Shown one piece after another: positions 1 to 6,088 of a stretch of DNA of 11,758 bases. The stretch spans positions 1 to 11,758 of the forward strand of contig JAQBNY010000110.1 in assembly GCA_028288315.1 (NCBI GenBank), read 5' to 3'. Position numbers and translations under genes: made by a program. The notes beneath the pieces were generated by a model, which searched no databases, was not told the origin of the DNA, and saw only the letters and a list, made by a program, of their open reading frames with translations. This DNA comes from Mucilaginibacter sp. (lineage in GTDB: Bacteria > Bacteroidota > Bacteroidia > Sphingobacteriales > Sphingobacteriaceae). The first letter of the stretch is position 1, and every line of letters starts with the position of its first letter.

Positions 1-101
1 AAGGTACCTAAGTGATCCTCGTACTCAATATATGCGGTTTCTTCATCAGTATGAATTTCAAAATGATGAGCAACCAAATTGTGGTAAAATGAAATTTGCA
101 T
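1..101 (-). CDS. GNAT family N-acetyltransferase (YjdJ type), N-terminal part only
   Basis: This is the first 33 codons of a gene that runs off the left edge. The ATG is complementary to 99-101, and an in-frame stop at 105-107 just upstream fixes the start. The peptide contains FEIHTDEETAYIEYED, which matches the opening of the small (about 90-110 residue) GNAT domain of the YjdJ type, where a 'F-E-x-x-x-x-x-x-x-A-Y-x-x-Y' strand pair precedes the acetyl-CoA binding core. The core itself (normally a HTEVPEELEGKG-like stretch) would lie beyond the window. Substrates of this group are mostly unknown. It lies 94 bp downstream of the tetR-like gene on the same strand. A plus-strand frame also stays open here but resembles nothing. 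Identification is by recall of family sequence; about 70% sure. Confidence 0.68.
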   Translation of the reverse strand, partial: MQISFYHNLVAHHFEIHTDEETAYIEYEDHLGT

Positions 102-119
102 TGTTCAAATAGTTAAACT

Positions 120-127
120 CAAAAATA
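120..127 (-). promoter_or_regulatory. candidate Bacteroidota -7 element for the GNAT gene
   Basis: Read on the minus strand this is TATTTTTG, a full match to TAnnTTTG. It would place transcription start about 12 nt before the ATG at 101. No convincing TTTG -33 element lies at the right distance, so this is weak. Confidence 0.25.
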
Positions 128-195
128 GGAGGTCTGCATAAGGTAGTACGCACCAATAAGCGGGATAGATGAACCAATTTAACAGCAAAGCCTAT

Positions 196-786
196 TTATG
201 CAGTAATAGGTAGTTTCATAATCCTTTCAAACTCGGGCCAAAAATGTTGGCCAAACTGCGTTTGTACAACATCTGTTCTTAGCACTATTTCCTGTGTTGA
301 TCTTTTCTTTAAACTGCGTGTTGAGGTTATTAAAAAATTTAAAATGATTATTCCCTTCGCTCCTGCTGTGGAGCCGTTATATTTTATAAGATAGTCTGTA
401 AAAGGGTTCAGAACATTAGCAATCTCCTGCTTTAAATTGCCGCTGCTGATACAAGAGGGAGATTTAAAAAACTGCTGGAGGAACATTGCTTCCTGATAAT
501 ATTCTTGCTGAAATCTGATATAATTAAACCACATTTCTTTTATACCACGATGCTGGGGAACAAAGTCAATGGAGGGCAAAAATGCAACTCTAACAAGCCG
601 GTTAACACAGAGTAAACAACTTAAAGAGAGAAGTTCTTCCTTATCCTGAAAAAGGCTATGGAGCATGTTTCTGGACACCCCCGCCTTTTTAGCAATCTGC
701 TCTAAGCTTACTACTTCAAATCCCGATTCACTTACTAAAGCTATAGCTGCATTTTTTATTTTTTGAGATACAGTTAGTTTATACAT
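196..786 (-). CDS. TetR/AcrR family transcriptional regulator
   Basis: A 196-residue protein of typical TetR length. Residues 8-52 form the N-terminal three-helix DNA-binding domain. The helix-turn-helix lies at about residues 27-46, with the familiar order 'SLEQIAKKAGVSRNMLHSLF' followed by D-K-E-E-L-L, where this family usually has 'FxxKexLl'. The C-terminal two thirds is the all-helical ligand and dimerisation domain, which is too variable to suggest a ligand. The gene lies 28 bp downstream of the FMN reductase on the same strand, so the two are probably cotranscribed with the regulator second. By analogy with many TetR-enzyme pairs it may repress that unit in response to a small, often toxic, molecule; this is inference. 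The ATG is at 784-786, and AAAAGG sits too close to it to act as a normal ribosome binding site. Confidence 0.9.
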   Translation of the reverse strand: MYKLTVSQKIKNAAIALVSESGFEVVSLEQIAKKAGVSRNMLHSLFQDKEELLSLSCLLCVNRLVRVAFLPSIDFVPQHRGIKEMWFNYIRFQQEYYQEAMFLQQFFKSPSCISSGNLKQEIANVLNPFTDYLIKYNGSTAGAKGIIILNFLITSTRSLKKRSTQEIVLRTDVVQTQFGQHFWPEFERIMKLPITA

Positions 787-814
787 GCCTTTTAATATTA
801 TTTATAATCGATAG

Positions 815-1336
815 TTAGAATTCAATAAACTTTTTCATGTGGTCATCCACAAAGTTTATAGTGTTTTCATTTAGTAAATTATTCTCTTTATCAAGCTCCT
901 GGTGTATAGCAGCCAAGTGTATTTTAAATGGCATTATATGCAAGTTAAAGTGGTTTGCTATACCGGTAAAATGATCCAGTCCCCTTAAATTACCATGTCT
1001 TCCAGTAGAAACGCCCACCAAAGCCGCTTTCTTATTATAAAAGGTTTCCGGAAACGAACAGGCATCGATAAAGCATTTTAATACACCCGGAAGGCTTCCG
1101 TTATATTCGGGAATAATGAATATAAATTTTTTGGCATTGGAAAATCTCTTCTGAATTTCTTCAAATACCGCACTTCTTTTTCCATATAAATCACTATCGA
1201 TTATATCTGGAGGTAGGTCACATAGCGAAAATATATCCATATTAATGCCTTTTGCTTGAAGCTGTTTCTGATAATATTGCGCTGTTTTAAGCGAATAACT
1301 GTTGGGGCGGTTTGTTCCTGAAATAATGAGATTCAT
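815..1336 (-). CDS. NAD(P)H-dependent FMN reductase (flavodoxin-like quinone/azo reductase family)
   Basis: With the start at 1336 this is a 173-residue protein of the NADPH_FMN_red family, which binds FMN and uses NAD(P)H to reduce flavins, quinones, azo dyes or metals in the cytoplasm. The first beta strand and FMN-phosphate loop are SGTNRPNS at residues 6-13. The family signature PEYNGSLPGVLKCFIDA is at 76-92, and the second flavin loop GVSTGRHGNLRG is at 108-119. An upstream in-frame ATG at 1388-1390 would add 18 residues before the first beta strand. The family normally starts right at this strand (MxxxxISGSxRPxS), and a good -7 element at 1354-1361 lies between the two ATGs, so 1336 is preferred. 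It is probably the first gene of a unit with the TetR gene 28 bp downstream. The true substrate cannot be read from sequence. Confidence 0.88.
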   Translation of the reverse strand: MNLIISGTNRPNSYSLKTAQYYQKQLQAKGINMDIFSLCDLPPDIIDSDLYGKRSAVFEEIQKRFSNAKKFIFIIPEYNGSLPGVLKCFIDACSFPETFYNKKAALVGVSTGRHGNLRGLDHFTGIANHFNLHIMPFKIHLAAIHQELDKENNLLNENTINFVDDHMKKFIEF

Positions 1337-1353
1337 GCTGATTGAAAATTGAA

Positions 1354-1361
1354 CAAAACTA
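1354..1361 (-). promoter_or_regulatory. candidate -33/-7 promoter for the FMN reductase-tetR unit
   Basis: On the minus strand the sequence reads TTG, 20 nt, then TAGTTTTG, close to the Bacteroidota -33 TTTG / -7 TAnnTTTG pattern. Transcription would start about 10 nt before the ATG at 1336, which also argues against the longer start at 1390. The -33 match is partial. Confidence 0.4.
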
Positions 1362-1595
1362 TCCCCAACCGTATCAGAAACCAATCTCAATTAAGCAGTT
1401 AAAAGAACCAATTTTCAGTTAACCCTACTGCGCCTTAAAATTCATCTTGTATTAATTATTTGTTTTTTTTCAACCAGGTCTTCATCTTGCGGCCTTTTAG
1501 TTTTGAATTAGCCTGATACTCTTATAGGATAAAAGCATAATGTAGTACAGGTGCACAATAATAGCTAATAGATTGATTTTTAGGGTCCAATAAAG

Positions 1596-1619
1596 GGTAC
1601 TAATTAATTAATAAGTACC
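1596..1619. promoter_or_regulatory. 24-bp imperfect palindrome, candidate operator
   Basis: Outer arms GGTACT and AGTACC are perfect, and the inner 12 bp (AATTAATTAATA) is itself nearly self-complementary, so 22 of 24 positions are symmetric. The size and symmetry suit a dimeric repressor such as a TetR protein. It lies 54 bp before the DUF1080 ATG and could affect transcription in either direction. Which protein binds it is not known; the TetR encoded at 196-786 is a natural candidate by proximity only. Confidence 0.45.
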
Positions 1620-1673
1620 AGGACGGTACAAATCAAAATGTATAATTGTTATATTCGGTAAAATAAACCTATT

Positions 1674-2519
1674 ATGAAAATACCTAAATTATTACTACCA
1701 ATATTGCTTTGTGCAATTTTATACGGTTTTATTGCTCCTATAAAAACATCTCCCTGGGAGCAGTTATTTAACGGAAAAGACCTTAAAGGCTGGGATACTT
1801 ATATAGGACCAGACCTGGATGATAAGGGCAAACCTATAACCGGAACACCTATTGGCCTAAACAACGACCCACGCAAAGTTTTTACCATAGTAAAGGATAG
1901 CGGTAATAATGTCATTCGTATATCTGGTGAAAACTGGGGTGCAATATCTACACAAAAAGAATACGAAAACTATCACCTGCAATTACAGTTTAAGTGGGGA
2001 GCATTATCATGGGCGCAAAAGAAGGGTAAAAAGAAAGATAGCGGATTGCTATATCACTCTGTAGGTAAATATGGAGCAGATTACGGTGCCTGGATGCGTT
2101 CGCAAGAATTTCAAGTAGAAGAAAGCAATAGTGGCGATTACTGGGGTGTTGCAGGTGGTATGGCAGATATACCAGCTATTAAATCAGGAGACGGCTATGT
2201 TTATAGTCCGCAGGGAACGCTTATTACTTTTAAAGAAGGCGGCGCTCAAGGCCGGCATTGCATTAAGGGTGGAGATGCCGAAAACCCATCTGGCCAATGG
2301 AATACCCTTGATCTTTATTGCCATGGAGATACCAGTATCCATGTTATAAATGGCAAAGTAATGATGGTTTTATATCATTCAAAACAATTAAACGAGGGGC
2401 AGGAGCTGCCACTTATCAAAGGAAAAATCCAAATACAATCAGAAGGGGCTGAAGTGTTTTATAAACAAATAAAGATACAACCTATCAATCAACTTCCTGA
2501 AGCGCTTTTAAAGCAGTAG
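1674..2519 (+). CDS. secreted DUF1080 protein (3-keto-disaccharide hydrolase family)
   Basis: A 281-residue protein with an N-terminal Sec signal peptide (hydrophobic residues 5-22, no lipobox cysteine at the right place), so it should act in the periplasm or outside the cell. The rest is one DUF1080/3-keto-disaccharide hydrolase domain, a concanavalin-like beta sandwich. The family opening LFNGKDLKGW is at 31-40, DSGLLYH at 122-128, EFQVEE at 145-150 and the closing G-K-I-Q-I-Q-S-E-G-A-E-V-F-Y-K at 250-264. Members from Bacteroidota cleave 3-keto-glycosides made by periplasmic glycoside 3-oxidation; many others are untested. No oxidoreductase of that pathway is visible in the window. The leader before the ATG is A-rich with no Shine-Dalgarno. 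The gene ends 14 bp before the convergent rpiA stop and shares a hairpin terminator with it. Confidence 0.92.
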   Translation: MKIPKLLLPILLCAILYGFIAPIKTSPWEQLFNGKDLKGWDTYIGPDLDDKGKPITGTPIGLNNDPRKVFTIVKDSGNNVIRISGENWGAISTQKEYENYHLQLQFKWGALSWAQKKGKKKDSGLLYHSVGKYGADYGAWMRSQEFQVEESNSGDYWGVAGGMADIPAIKSGDGYVYSPQGTLITFKEGGAQGRHCIKGGDAENPSGQWNTLDLYCHGDTSIHVINGKVMMVLYHSKQLNEGQELPLIKGKIQIQSEGAEVFYKQIKIQPINQLPEALLKQ

Positions 2520-2533
2520 TAATACTGCTTTAA
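2508..2533. terminator. bidirectional hairpin terminator between convergent genes
   Basis: An 11-bp perfect stem (TTAAAGCAGTA / TACTGCTTTAA) with a GTAA loop. It overlaps the stop codon of the DUF1080 gene at 2517-2519 and ends one base before the rpiA stop. AT pairs at the base give short U-rich tails in both directions. Its position between two convergent genes supports use by both. Confidence 0.75.
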
Positions 2534-3229
2534 TTATGCATTATAAACCGGATGAATAATGCGGACAGCTTCATTGCCTGCAATTACTGCTTTGATGGCC
2601 ATTCTGTAAAACAGGGAGTGGTCAACAATGCCGGGGATCATTTTTATTTGACTATTTAATATAGCTGGAGCTATCAATTTGTTAAAATATATATCAGCCA
2701 GTAAGTTTCCGTTTTCTGAGATAACCGCACCATCTTTTTGAGTGCTCATGCGTAAGTTTACCTTACTCTGCGGATAATCTGTAGCCAGCCTAAAAAGTAC
2801 TGCCTGTAAAGCCTGGGGCAAAATTTCAATTACCAGGGGATATGCTGTGTCAAGTTGCTCTGCAAATTTTCCCTCATCACCTATTAAAATAAATTCATCG
2901 GCCATTGAGGCAAGTATTTTTTCGGTAGTATGTATCCCTCCGCCGCTTTTTAAGGCATTAAGCTCCTTATCAAACTGATCGCATCCATCAAAATATATAT
3001 CCAGGTGCTTTAACAAAGCAGGTGATTGTACTCTTAATCCGTGCTCTAATAAACGGGTGGTTGTTTTAAAGGATGATGAAGTAAGAATCAGAGAACCGAC
3101 CAGATCGGTTCTCTGACTAATCATATCTGTTAAATAGGCAACAGTTGAGCCTGCTCCCAAACCAATAGTTTGCCCAGCACTTATTAAATTTAATGCTGCC
3201 TTTGCTGCTTCAACTTTAGGATCAGCCAT
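2534..3229 (-). CDS. rpiA: ribose-5-phosphate isomerase A
   Basis: A 231-residue cytoplasmic enzyme that interconverts ribose 5-phosphate and ribulose 5-phosphate in the non-oxidative pentose phosphate pathway. The catalytic residues fall at the same numbers as in E. coli RpiA: Asp81 and Asp84 (in FDGCDQ), Lys94 (LKSGGG) and Glu103 (TEK). The phosphate-binding loop is GLGAGST at 23-29, against the common GLGTGST. NGN at 173-175 and PGIVDHSLF at 199-207 match later conserved blocks. Departures from the common pattern are DGADE to DGCDQ, KGGG to KSGGG and a C-terminal PGVV-x-x-GLF to PGIVDHSLF. The key residues remain, so activity is likely. It lies 55 bp downstream of the NIPSNAP gene on the same strand and may be read from the same promoter. 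Confidence 0.9.
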   Translation of the reverse strand: MADPKVEAAKAALNLISAGQTIGLGAGSTVAYLTDMISQRTDLVGSLILTSSSFKTTTRLLEHGLRVQSPALLKHLDIYFDGCDQFDKELNALKSGGGIHTTEKILASMADEFILIGDEGKFAEQLDTAYPLVIEILPQALQAVLFRLATDYPQSKVNLRMSTQKDGAVISENGNLLADIYFNKLIAPAILNSQIKMIPGIVDHSLFYRMAIKAVIAGNEAVRIIHPVYNA

Positions 3230-3284
3230 TTAATTGGTAGTTTAAAATAAGGTATTATTGCCTTTAAAATGACAGATTCAAGAA

Positions 3285-4073
3285 TTAAAAGTCAGAATAT
3301 GCAACCGGGCGAATGAAAATTATATCGGCATGAGAAACATTGTGCTGATATTCAGGCTTTGCTACTAATTCTTTCCAGTAAGCATCCTTACCAAATGCAT
3401 CCCAATGTTTGTCTCTGTCTTCTTTATTGTTAAATGTAGTCATATACATTAAGTTAGGCATATGGCTGCCGGCAATAACTTCTCCGTAAAAAACAGCGTT
3501 AAATCCTAACCTTTTAAAAAGATTGATCTCATCGCCAACGTTAAACATCCTTACTTTATTTACATTATACTTTTCTGTAGCGCTTTCATAGCTGCGCAAC
3601 TCATAAACCCTTTCTGATTTATTTGCTGTAAGATTAGGTACCGCTGTGGTAGGCATGCCCGGGAAAGCTTGTATTATAATTGCCTCTACACGGGTATAAG
3701 GGGCCTCTTTGTAATCAGCATCAATATAATCTTTACCATCTGCTAAATATTTTGCATCAGCTTGTAATTTATTTGCATTACCTGCTAATTTTTCCAGCGA
3801 AGAAAAGGGGGTGAAAACATAAATCATCCTATTCGTATCCTGTTGAACAACCGGTTTAAAAACGCCCACATTTTTAACTCCTGCCCTATGCATTGCCGGT
3901 ATATAAGCCTGTTGCAGATATTGGTCAATCTTGTCTTCCTGCGTTTGAGATTTAAAGTGATATATTTTTAACTCATAATAATTTTGAGCCGGAGCTGCCG
4001 AATATGCATTAGCACAGATAAAAAGTACAAGTGCAAATAAAAAGCAAGGCAAACGAAATGACAGAAGTTTCAT
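3285..4073 (-). CDS. secreted two-domain NIPSNAP family protein
   Basis: A 262-residue protein with a Sec signal peptide (hydrophobic residues 8-22, likely cleavage after A-N-A or Y-S-A near residues 23-26). Two NIPSNAP ferredoxin-like (dimeric alpha-beta barrel) domains follow. The first starts at YYELKIYHF (32-40) and the second at RVYELRSYES (155-164), with the hallmark 'T-T-F-N-N-x-E-D-R-D-K-H-W-D-A-F' at 212-227. The family is widespread in Bacteroidota, where secreted tandem versions are common, and its biochemical role is unknown; distant relatives are monooxygenase-like. No catalytic function should be assumed. The gene precedes rpiA on the same strand by 55 bp, though no functional link to pentose metabolism is evident. 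A -7 element lies 54 bp upstream of its ATG. Confidence 0.9.
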   Translation of the reverse strand: MKLLSFRLPCFLFALVLFICANAYSAAPAQNYYELKIYHFKSQTQEDKIDQYLQQAYIPAMHRAGVKNVGVFKPVVQQDTNRMIYVFTPFSSLEKLAGNANKLQADAKYLADGKDYIDADYKEAPYTRVEAIIIQAFPGMPTTAVPNLTANKSERVYELRSYESATEKYNVNKVRMFNVGDEINLFKRLGFNAVFYGEVIAGSHMPNLMYMTTFNNKEDRDKHWDAFGKDAYWKELVAKPEYQHNVSHADIIFIRPVAYSDF

Positions 4074-4126
4074 AAAGATAGTTTCAGGTAAATAATTTAT
4101 TGGTTAACAATGATCGGTTAAAAAAT

Positions 4127-4134
4127 CAAATATA
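4127..4134 (-). promoter_or_regulatory. candidate Bacteroidota -7 element for NIPSNAP-rpiA
   Basis: The minus strand reads TATATTTG, a full match to TAnnTTTG, with a predicted start about 46 nt before the NIPSNAP ATG. The -33 region has only TTTT in place of TTTG. No separate promoter is evident in the 55 bp before rpiA. Confidence 0.35.
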
Positions 4135-4202
4135 TGTTGATAAAAGTAAAATTTATAGAATATAAAAAGAAAAGCCATGCGGCTAATAAATTAATTAGCT
4201 AC

Positions 4203-4217
4203 AACCTTTGAAAGGTT
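4203..4217. repeat. 15-bp perfect dyad AACCTTT-g-AAAGGTT
   Basis: Seven-base arms around a single central base, in the intergenic DNA between the NIPSNAP promoter candidate and the end of the HxlR gene. The one-base centre is unsuited to an RNA hairpin terminator, so a protein binding site is the more likely role if it has one. It lies about 70 bp upstream of the -7 candidate at 4127-4134. Confidence 0.3.
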
Positions 4218-4260
4218 TATAATCAGATACATGTATATACTACCGTGTTAGTTTTGATAA

Positions 4261-4303
4261 GGAGACGTCATTTTATAACTAACGTCTCCCCTATTAAAGG
4301 GGA
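4261..4303 (-). terminator. overlapping hairpins downstream of the HxlR gene
   Basis: Two inverted repeats share bases 4287-4289. One is GGAGACGT (4261-4268) with ACGTCTCC (4282-4289), 13-base loop. The other is TCCCCT (4287-4292) with AGGGGA (4298-4303), 5-base loop. Because they share bases they cannot both form fully. They begin 16 bp past the HxlR stop on the minus strand and probably end that transcript. Neither is followed by a clear U run, so efficiency is uncertain. Confidence 0.45.
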
Positions 4304-4318
4304 AGCGGGTACATTATG

Positions 4319-4675
4319 CTACTGAAATTTCATTTCATTTTCCGCAAATGTGCACAAACCACCCAGCAGGTCGCTAAGCTTAGCGCCTTTTTCGGCAAGA
4401 GTGTATTCTGTTCTTGGCGGATTACCCTGAATATAATTTTTGTTTACAAGCTCATGCTGTTCCAAAAATTTCAACCTGTCGGCCAGTATATGGTCGCTAA
4501 TGTGTTCAAGATCTTCTTTTAGATTTGTAAAACGTGAATTACCTTCTTCAATGCTAAAAAGCACCTCGGTCATCCATCTTTTACTCAATATATAGATCAA
4601 TTCATTGAGTGCACACTTTTCTTCCAGGAATGATTGATTATGAAAATTGGACGAACTTAATTTTCTTTCTGCCAT
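4319..4675 (-). CDS. HxlR family winged-helix transcriptional regulator
   Basis: A 118-residue protein of normal HxlR length with one winged-helix domain spanning about 20-105. Conserved family landmarks are C21-A-L at the start of the domain (usually C-P-x-x-x-x-L), ILSKRWMTEVLF at 29-40 (family: lxGKWtllIL), RFTNLK at 48-53, ISDHILADRLKFLEQHELV at 59-77 and the wing ending PPRTEYTL at 86-93. Cys21 matches the N-terminal cysteine that senses quinones, aldehydes or disulphide stress in Bacillus YodB, CatR and HypR; a second cysteine is at 108. The divergent partner is an aldo/keto reductase, as often seen for this family. Dyads in the shared intergenic DNA, one of them only 15 bp before the ATG, suggest control of itself and the reductase. 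The signal is not known. Confidence 0.92.
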   Translation of the reverse strand: MAERKLSSSNFHNQSFLEEKCALNELIYILSKRWMTEVLFSIEEGNSRFTNLKEDLEHISDHILADRLKFLEQHELVNKNYIQGNPPRTEYTLAEKGAKLSDLLGGLCTFAENEMKFQ

Positions 4676-4689
4676 ACTAACTGTTTAAT

Positions 4690-4705
4690 GAGTAACTAAT
4701 TACTC
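4690..4705. promoter_or_regulatory. dyad A in the HxlR/AKR intergenic region, candidate HxlR operator
   Basis: GAGTAA-ctaa-TTACTC, flanked by two direct copies of GTTTAATGA at 4683-4691 and 4706-4714, 23 bp apart, about two turns of DNA. It sits 15 bp before the HxlR ATG, a position suited to autorepression. Assignment to HxlR rests on position and symmetry only. Confidence 0.45.
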
Positions 4706-4715
4706 GTTTAATGAT

Positions 4716-4730
4716 TGGTCTGAAAGACCA
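4716..4730. promoter_or_regulatory. dyad B in the HxlR/AKR intergenic region
   Basis: TGGTCT-gaa-AGACCA, a perfect 6-bp inverted repeat with a 3-base centre, near the middle of the divergent promoter region. It could be an operator or part of a short RNA hairpin in the HxlR leader. Confidence 0.35.
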
Positions 4731-4767
4731 TTTATTGTTCTTTTGCAGTTAAGGTAATAGGATTTGT

Positions 4768-4786
4768 ATACGTTGTGTAAACGTAT
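4768..4786. promoter_or_regulatory. dyad C in the HxlR/AKR intergenic region, candidate operator for the reductase
   Basis: ATACGTT-gtgta-AACGTAT, a perfect 7-bp inverted repeat with a 5-base centre. It lies 47 bp before the aldo/keto reductase ATG, where a bound regulator would meet RNA polymerase. Confidence 0.45.
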
Positions 4787-4833
4787 TAAATACTATAAAT
4801 AAACGAATTTTTTTTTAAAATAAAAAATAAACT

Positions 4834-5829
4834 ATGAAATACCGCAAATTAGAAAACACAGATTTATTGCTTTCAGAAGTGACATTTGGTGCCTGGGCTG
4901 CCGGAGGATGGATGTGGGGAGGTACAGAGCGTCAAGAAGCTATTGATGCTATCAGGGTTTCTTACTCTCTTGGGGTAACTTCTATTGATACCGCGCCTAT
5001 ATACGGCCAAGGTACAAGTGAAGAAATTGTGGGTGAAGCAATAAAAGGATTGCCACGTGATCGCTTCCAGATTTTAACAAAATACGGTATGCGCTGGGAT
5101 CTTAAAAAAGGAGATTTTGGTTTCCATAGTAAAAAAAATAATGGCGAAGAGATTGATATTTATAAATATGCCGGTAAAGAAAGTATTATTAAAGAATGCG
5201 AAGACAGCTTAAAAAGACTGGGAACAGATTATATTGATTTATACCAAATACACTGGCCCGATTCAACTACGCCAATTTCTGAAACTATGGAAGCTGTCGC
5301 TAAATTAATTGAGCAAGGTAAGGTGCGTTATGCCGGGGTTTGTAACTATAATGCTGCGCAAATGGCCGAAGCAGAAAAGTATGTTACTCTTGCCTCAAAT
5401 CAAGTTCCGTACAGTATGGTAAAACGTAATATTGAAAATGAACTGATACCGTATTGCCTTGAACATAAAAAATCAATTTTAGCTTACAGCCCTTTAGAGC
5501 GCGGACTATTATCAGGTAAAATGAGACCCGGATATCAGTTTGCAAGTGGTGACCACCGTAAGGATGTGACTTTTTTTAAGGATGAAAATTTAAGCAGAAC
5601 AAGTGAATTCCTGGATTTAATAAAGCCTTTAGCAGATGCTAAGGGTATTACACTTAGCCAGCTTGTTATATTATGGACATTGCAGCAACCTGGTATTACT
5701 GTTGCACTTGTTGGCGCAAGAAATAAAGAACAAGCGGCCGATAATGCCTTTGCGGTAAATACCACTCTTACCATAGAGGAAGCAGAAATAATTTCTGATC
5801 ATCTTGCTGAACTGGAATTGGTAGCTTAA
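4834..5829 (+). CDS. aldo/keto reductase
   Basis: A 331-residue cytoplasmic NADPH-dependent oxidoreductase with the (beta/alpha)8 barrel of the AKR superfamily. The full catalytic tetrad is present: Asp52 and Tyr57 (SIDTAPIYG), Lys83 (ILTKYG) and His140 (YQIHWPD). The cofactor phosphate-binding part near the C-terminus is VGARNKEQAADNA at 293-305. Length and the H-W-P-D motif fit the AKR groups that reduce methylglyoxal, other aldehydes or ketosugars; the substrate cannot be chosen from sequence. It is divergent from the HxlR gene, with a 158-bp region holding three dyads, and is probably the main target of that regulator. The ATG follows an A/T-rich leader (T9 then A-rich) with no Shine-Dalgarno, normal for Bacteroidota. 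A strong terminator follows 33 bp after the stop. Confidence 0.93.
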   Translation: MKYRKLENTDLLLSEVTFGAWAAGGWMWGGTERQEAIDAIRVSYSLGVTSIDTAPIYGQGTSEEIVGEAIKGLPRDRFQILTKYGMRWDLKKGDFGFHSKKNNGEEIDIYKYAGKESIIKECEDSLKRLGTDYIDLYQIHWPDSTTPISETMEAVAKLIEQGKVRYAGVCNYNAAQMAEAEKYVTLASNQVPYSMVKRNIENELIPYCLEHKKSILAYSPLERGLLSGKMRPGYQFASGDHRKDVTFFKDENLSRTSEFLDLIKPLADAKGITLSQLVILWTLQQPGITVALVGARNKEQAADNAFAVNTTLTIEEAEIISDHLAELELVA

Positions 5830-5862
5830 AACAAGATAAGCAAGAAACTAAATTGCACCCCT

Positions 5863-5896
5863 AAAAGAAAAGGCAGCCCTAATTGCCTTTTCTTTT
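5863..5896 (+). terminator. strong intrinsic terminator after the aldo/keto reductase
   Basis: A 13-bp perfect stem (AAAAGAAAAGGCA / TGCCTTTTCTTTT) with an 8-base loop. The right arm is itself U-rich and runs into further T bases to 5900. It starts 33 bp after the stop codon. Confidence 0.88.
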
Positions 5897-5926
5897 TCTT
5901 ATTTAATTTAACAACTATTGATTTTT

Positions 5927-5960
5927 AACCTGTGCAAAATAATTGTGCAGGTTATTTTTG
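5927..5960 (+). terminator. second hairpin with T run, possible backup terminator
   Basis: The RNA would form an 11-bp stem with two G-U pairs (AACCTGTGCAA / TTGTGCAGGTT) and a 5-base loop, then ATTTTTG. This has the form of an intrinsic terminator 97 bp after the reductase stop. The tail also reads TATTTTTG (5953-5960), a full match to the -7 element TAnnTTTG pointing at the next gene, so a promoter role is a competing reading; no -33 element is visible. Confidence 0.5.
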
Positions 5961-5982
5961 TAGGTACCTATGGTTTTTTACG

Positions 5983-6017
5983 AAGCCGTAACGGCTTATT
6001 TATAGCCCGTACCGTTA
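5983..6017 (+). promoter_or_regulatory. alternative hairpins in the leader of the PD40 gene
   Basis: AAGCCG-taa-CGGCTT (5983-5997) and TAACGG...CCGTTA (5989-5994 with 6012-6017) share bases 5989-5994, so only one can form. They lie 72-106 nt before the ATG at 6089. The remaining DNA up to the ATG is AT-rich with no other clear signal. Confidence 0.3.
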
Positions 6018-6088
6018 TTCATCAGTTGTACTATTTTTTTATTTAATAAATTTATTCGTAAATAGGCGCATAATTTAAATACACAAAA

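Larger units (their letters stand above)
1337..1673. other. 337-bp non-coding divergent intergenic region
   Basis: This stretch lies between the minus-strand reductase start and the plus-strand DUF1080 start. It is AT-rich, with no open frame of convincing length. It holds the reductase promoter candidate (1354-1361), a plus-strand TAGTTTTG match to the -7 element at 1498-1505, a T8 run at 1463-1470, and the 24-bp imperfect palindrome at 1596-1619. A closer -7 near-match for the plus-strand gene, TATATTCG, is at 1650-1657. A minus-strand open stretch of 21 codons ending at 1456 was judged too short to call. Confidence 0.6.

Noticed and set aside
2..112. Plus-strand open frame of 36 codons from the window edge to a stop at 110-112.
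   Set aside because: The minus-strand frame over the same DNA has a proper ATG with a stop just upstream and a recognisable GNAT start; the plus-strand peptide matches nothing I know.
124..133. AATAGGAGGT, with a second copy at 7620-7629, both containing a perfect Shine-Dalgarno core.
   Set aside because: No start codon or open frame follows at usable distance on the plus strand in either place; two 10-base copies are probably coincidence.
191..210. CCTATT/AATAGG inverted repeat at the end of the tetR-like gene.
   Set aside because: Only six AT-rich pairs with an 8-base loop, and it overlaps coding sequence; too weak for a terminator.
1337..1390. 18-codon N-terminal extension of the FMN reductase (ATG at 1388-1390).
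   Set aside because: It precedes the first beta strand of the fold, is not seen in the family, and would lie upstream of the candidate promoter.
1456..1521. Minus-strand open stretch of 21 codons with a lysine-rich end, which might be a gene remnant.
   Set aside because: Too short, no start context, no recognisable family, and no coding signal extending upstream.
4227..4240. Short palindromes ATACATGTAT and GTATATAC.
   Set aside because: Short AT-rich palindromes are expected by chance in this composition and have no supporting context.
4316..4522. Plus-strand open frame of 68 codons.
   Set aside because: It lies opposite the HxlR gene, whose family identity is clear, and is a shadow.
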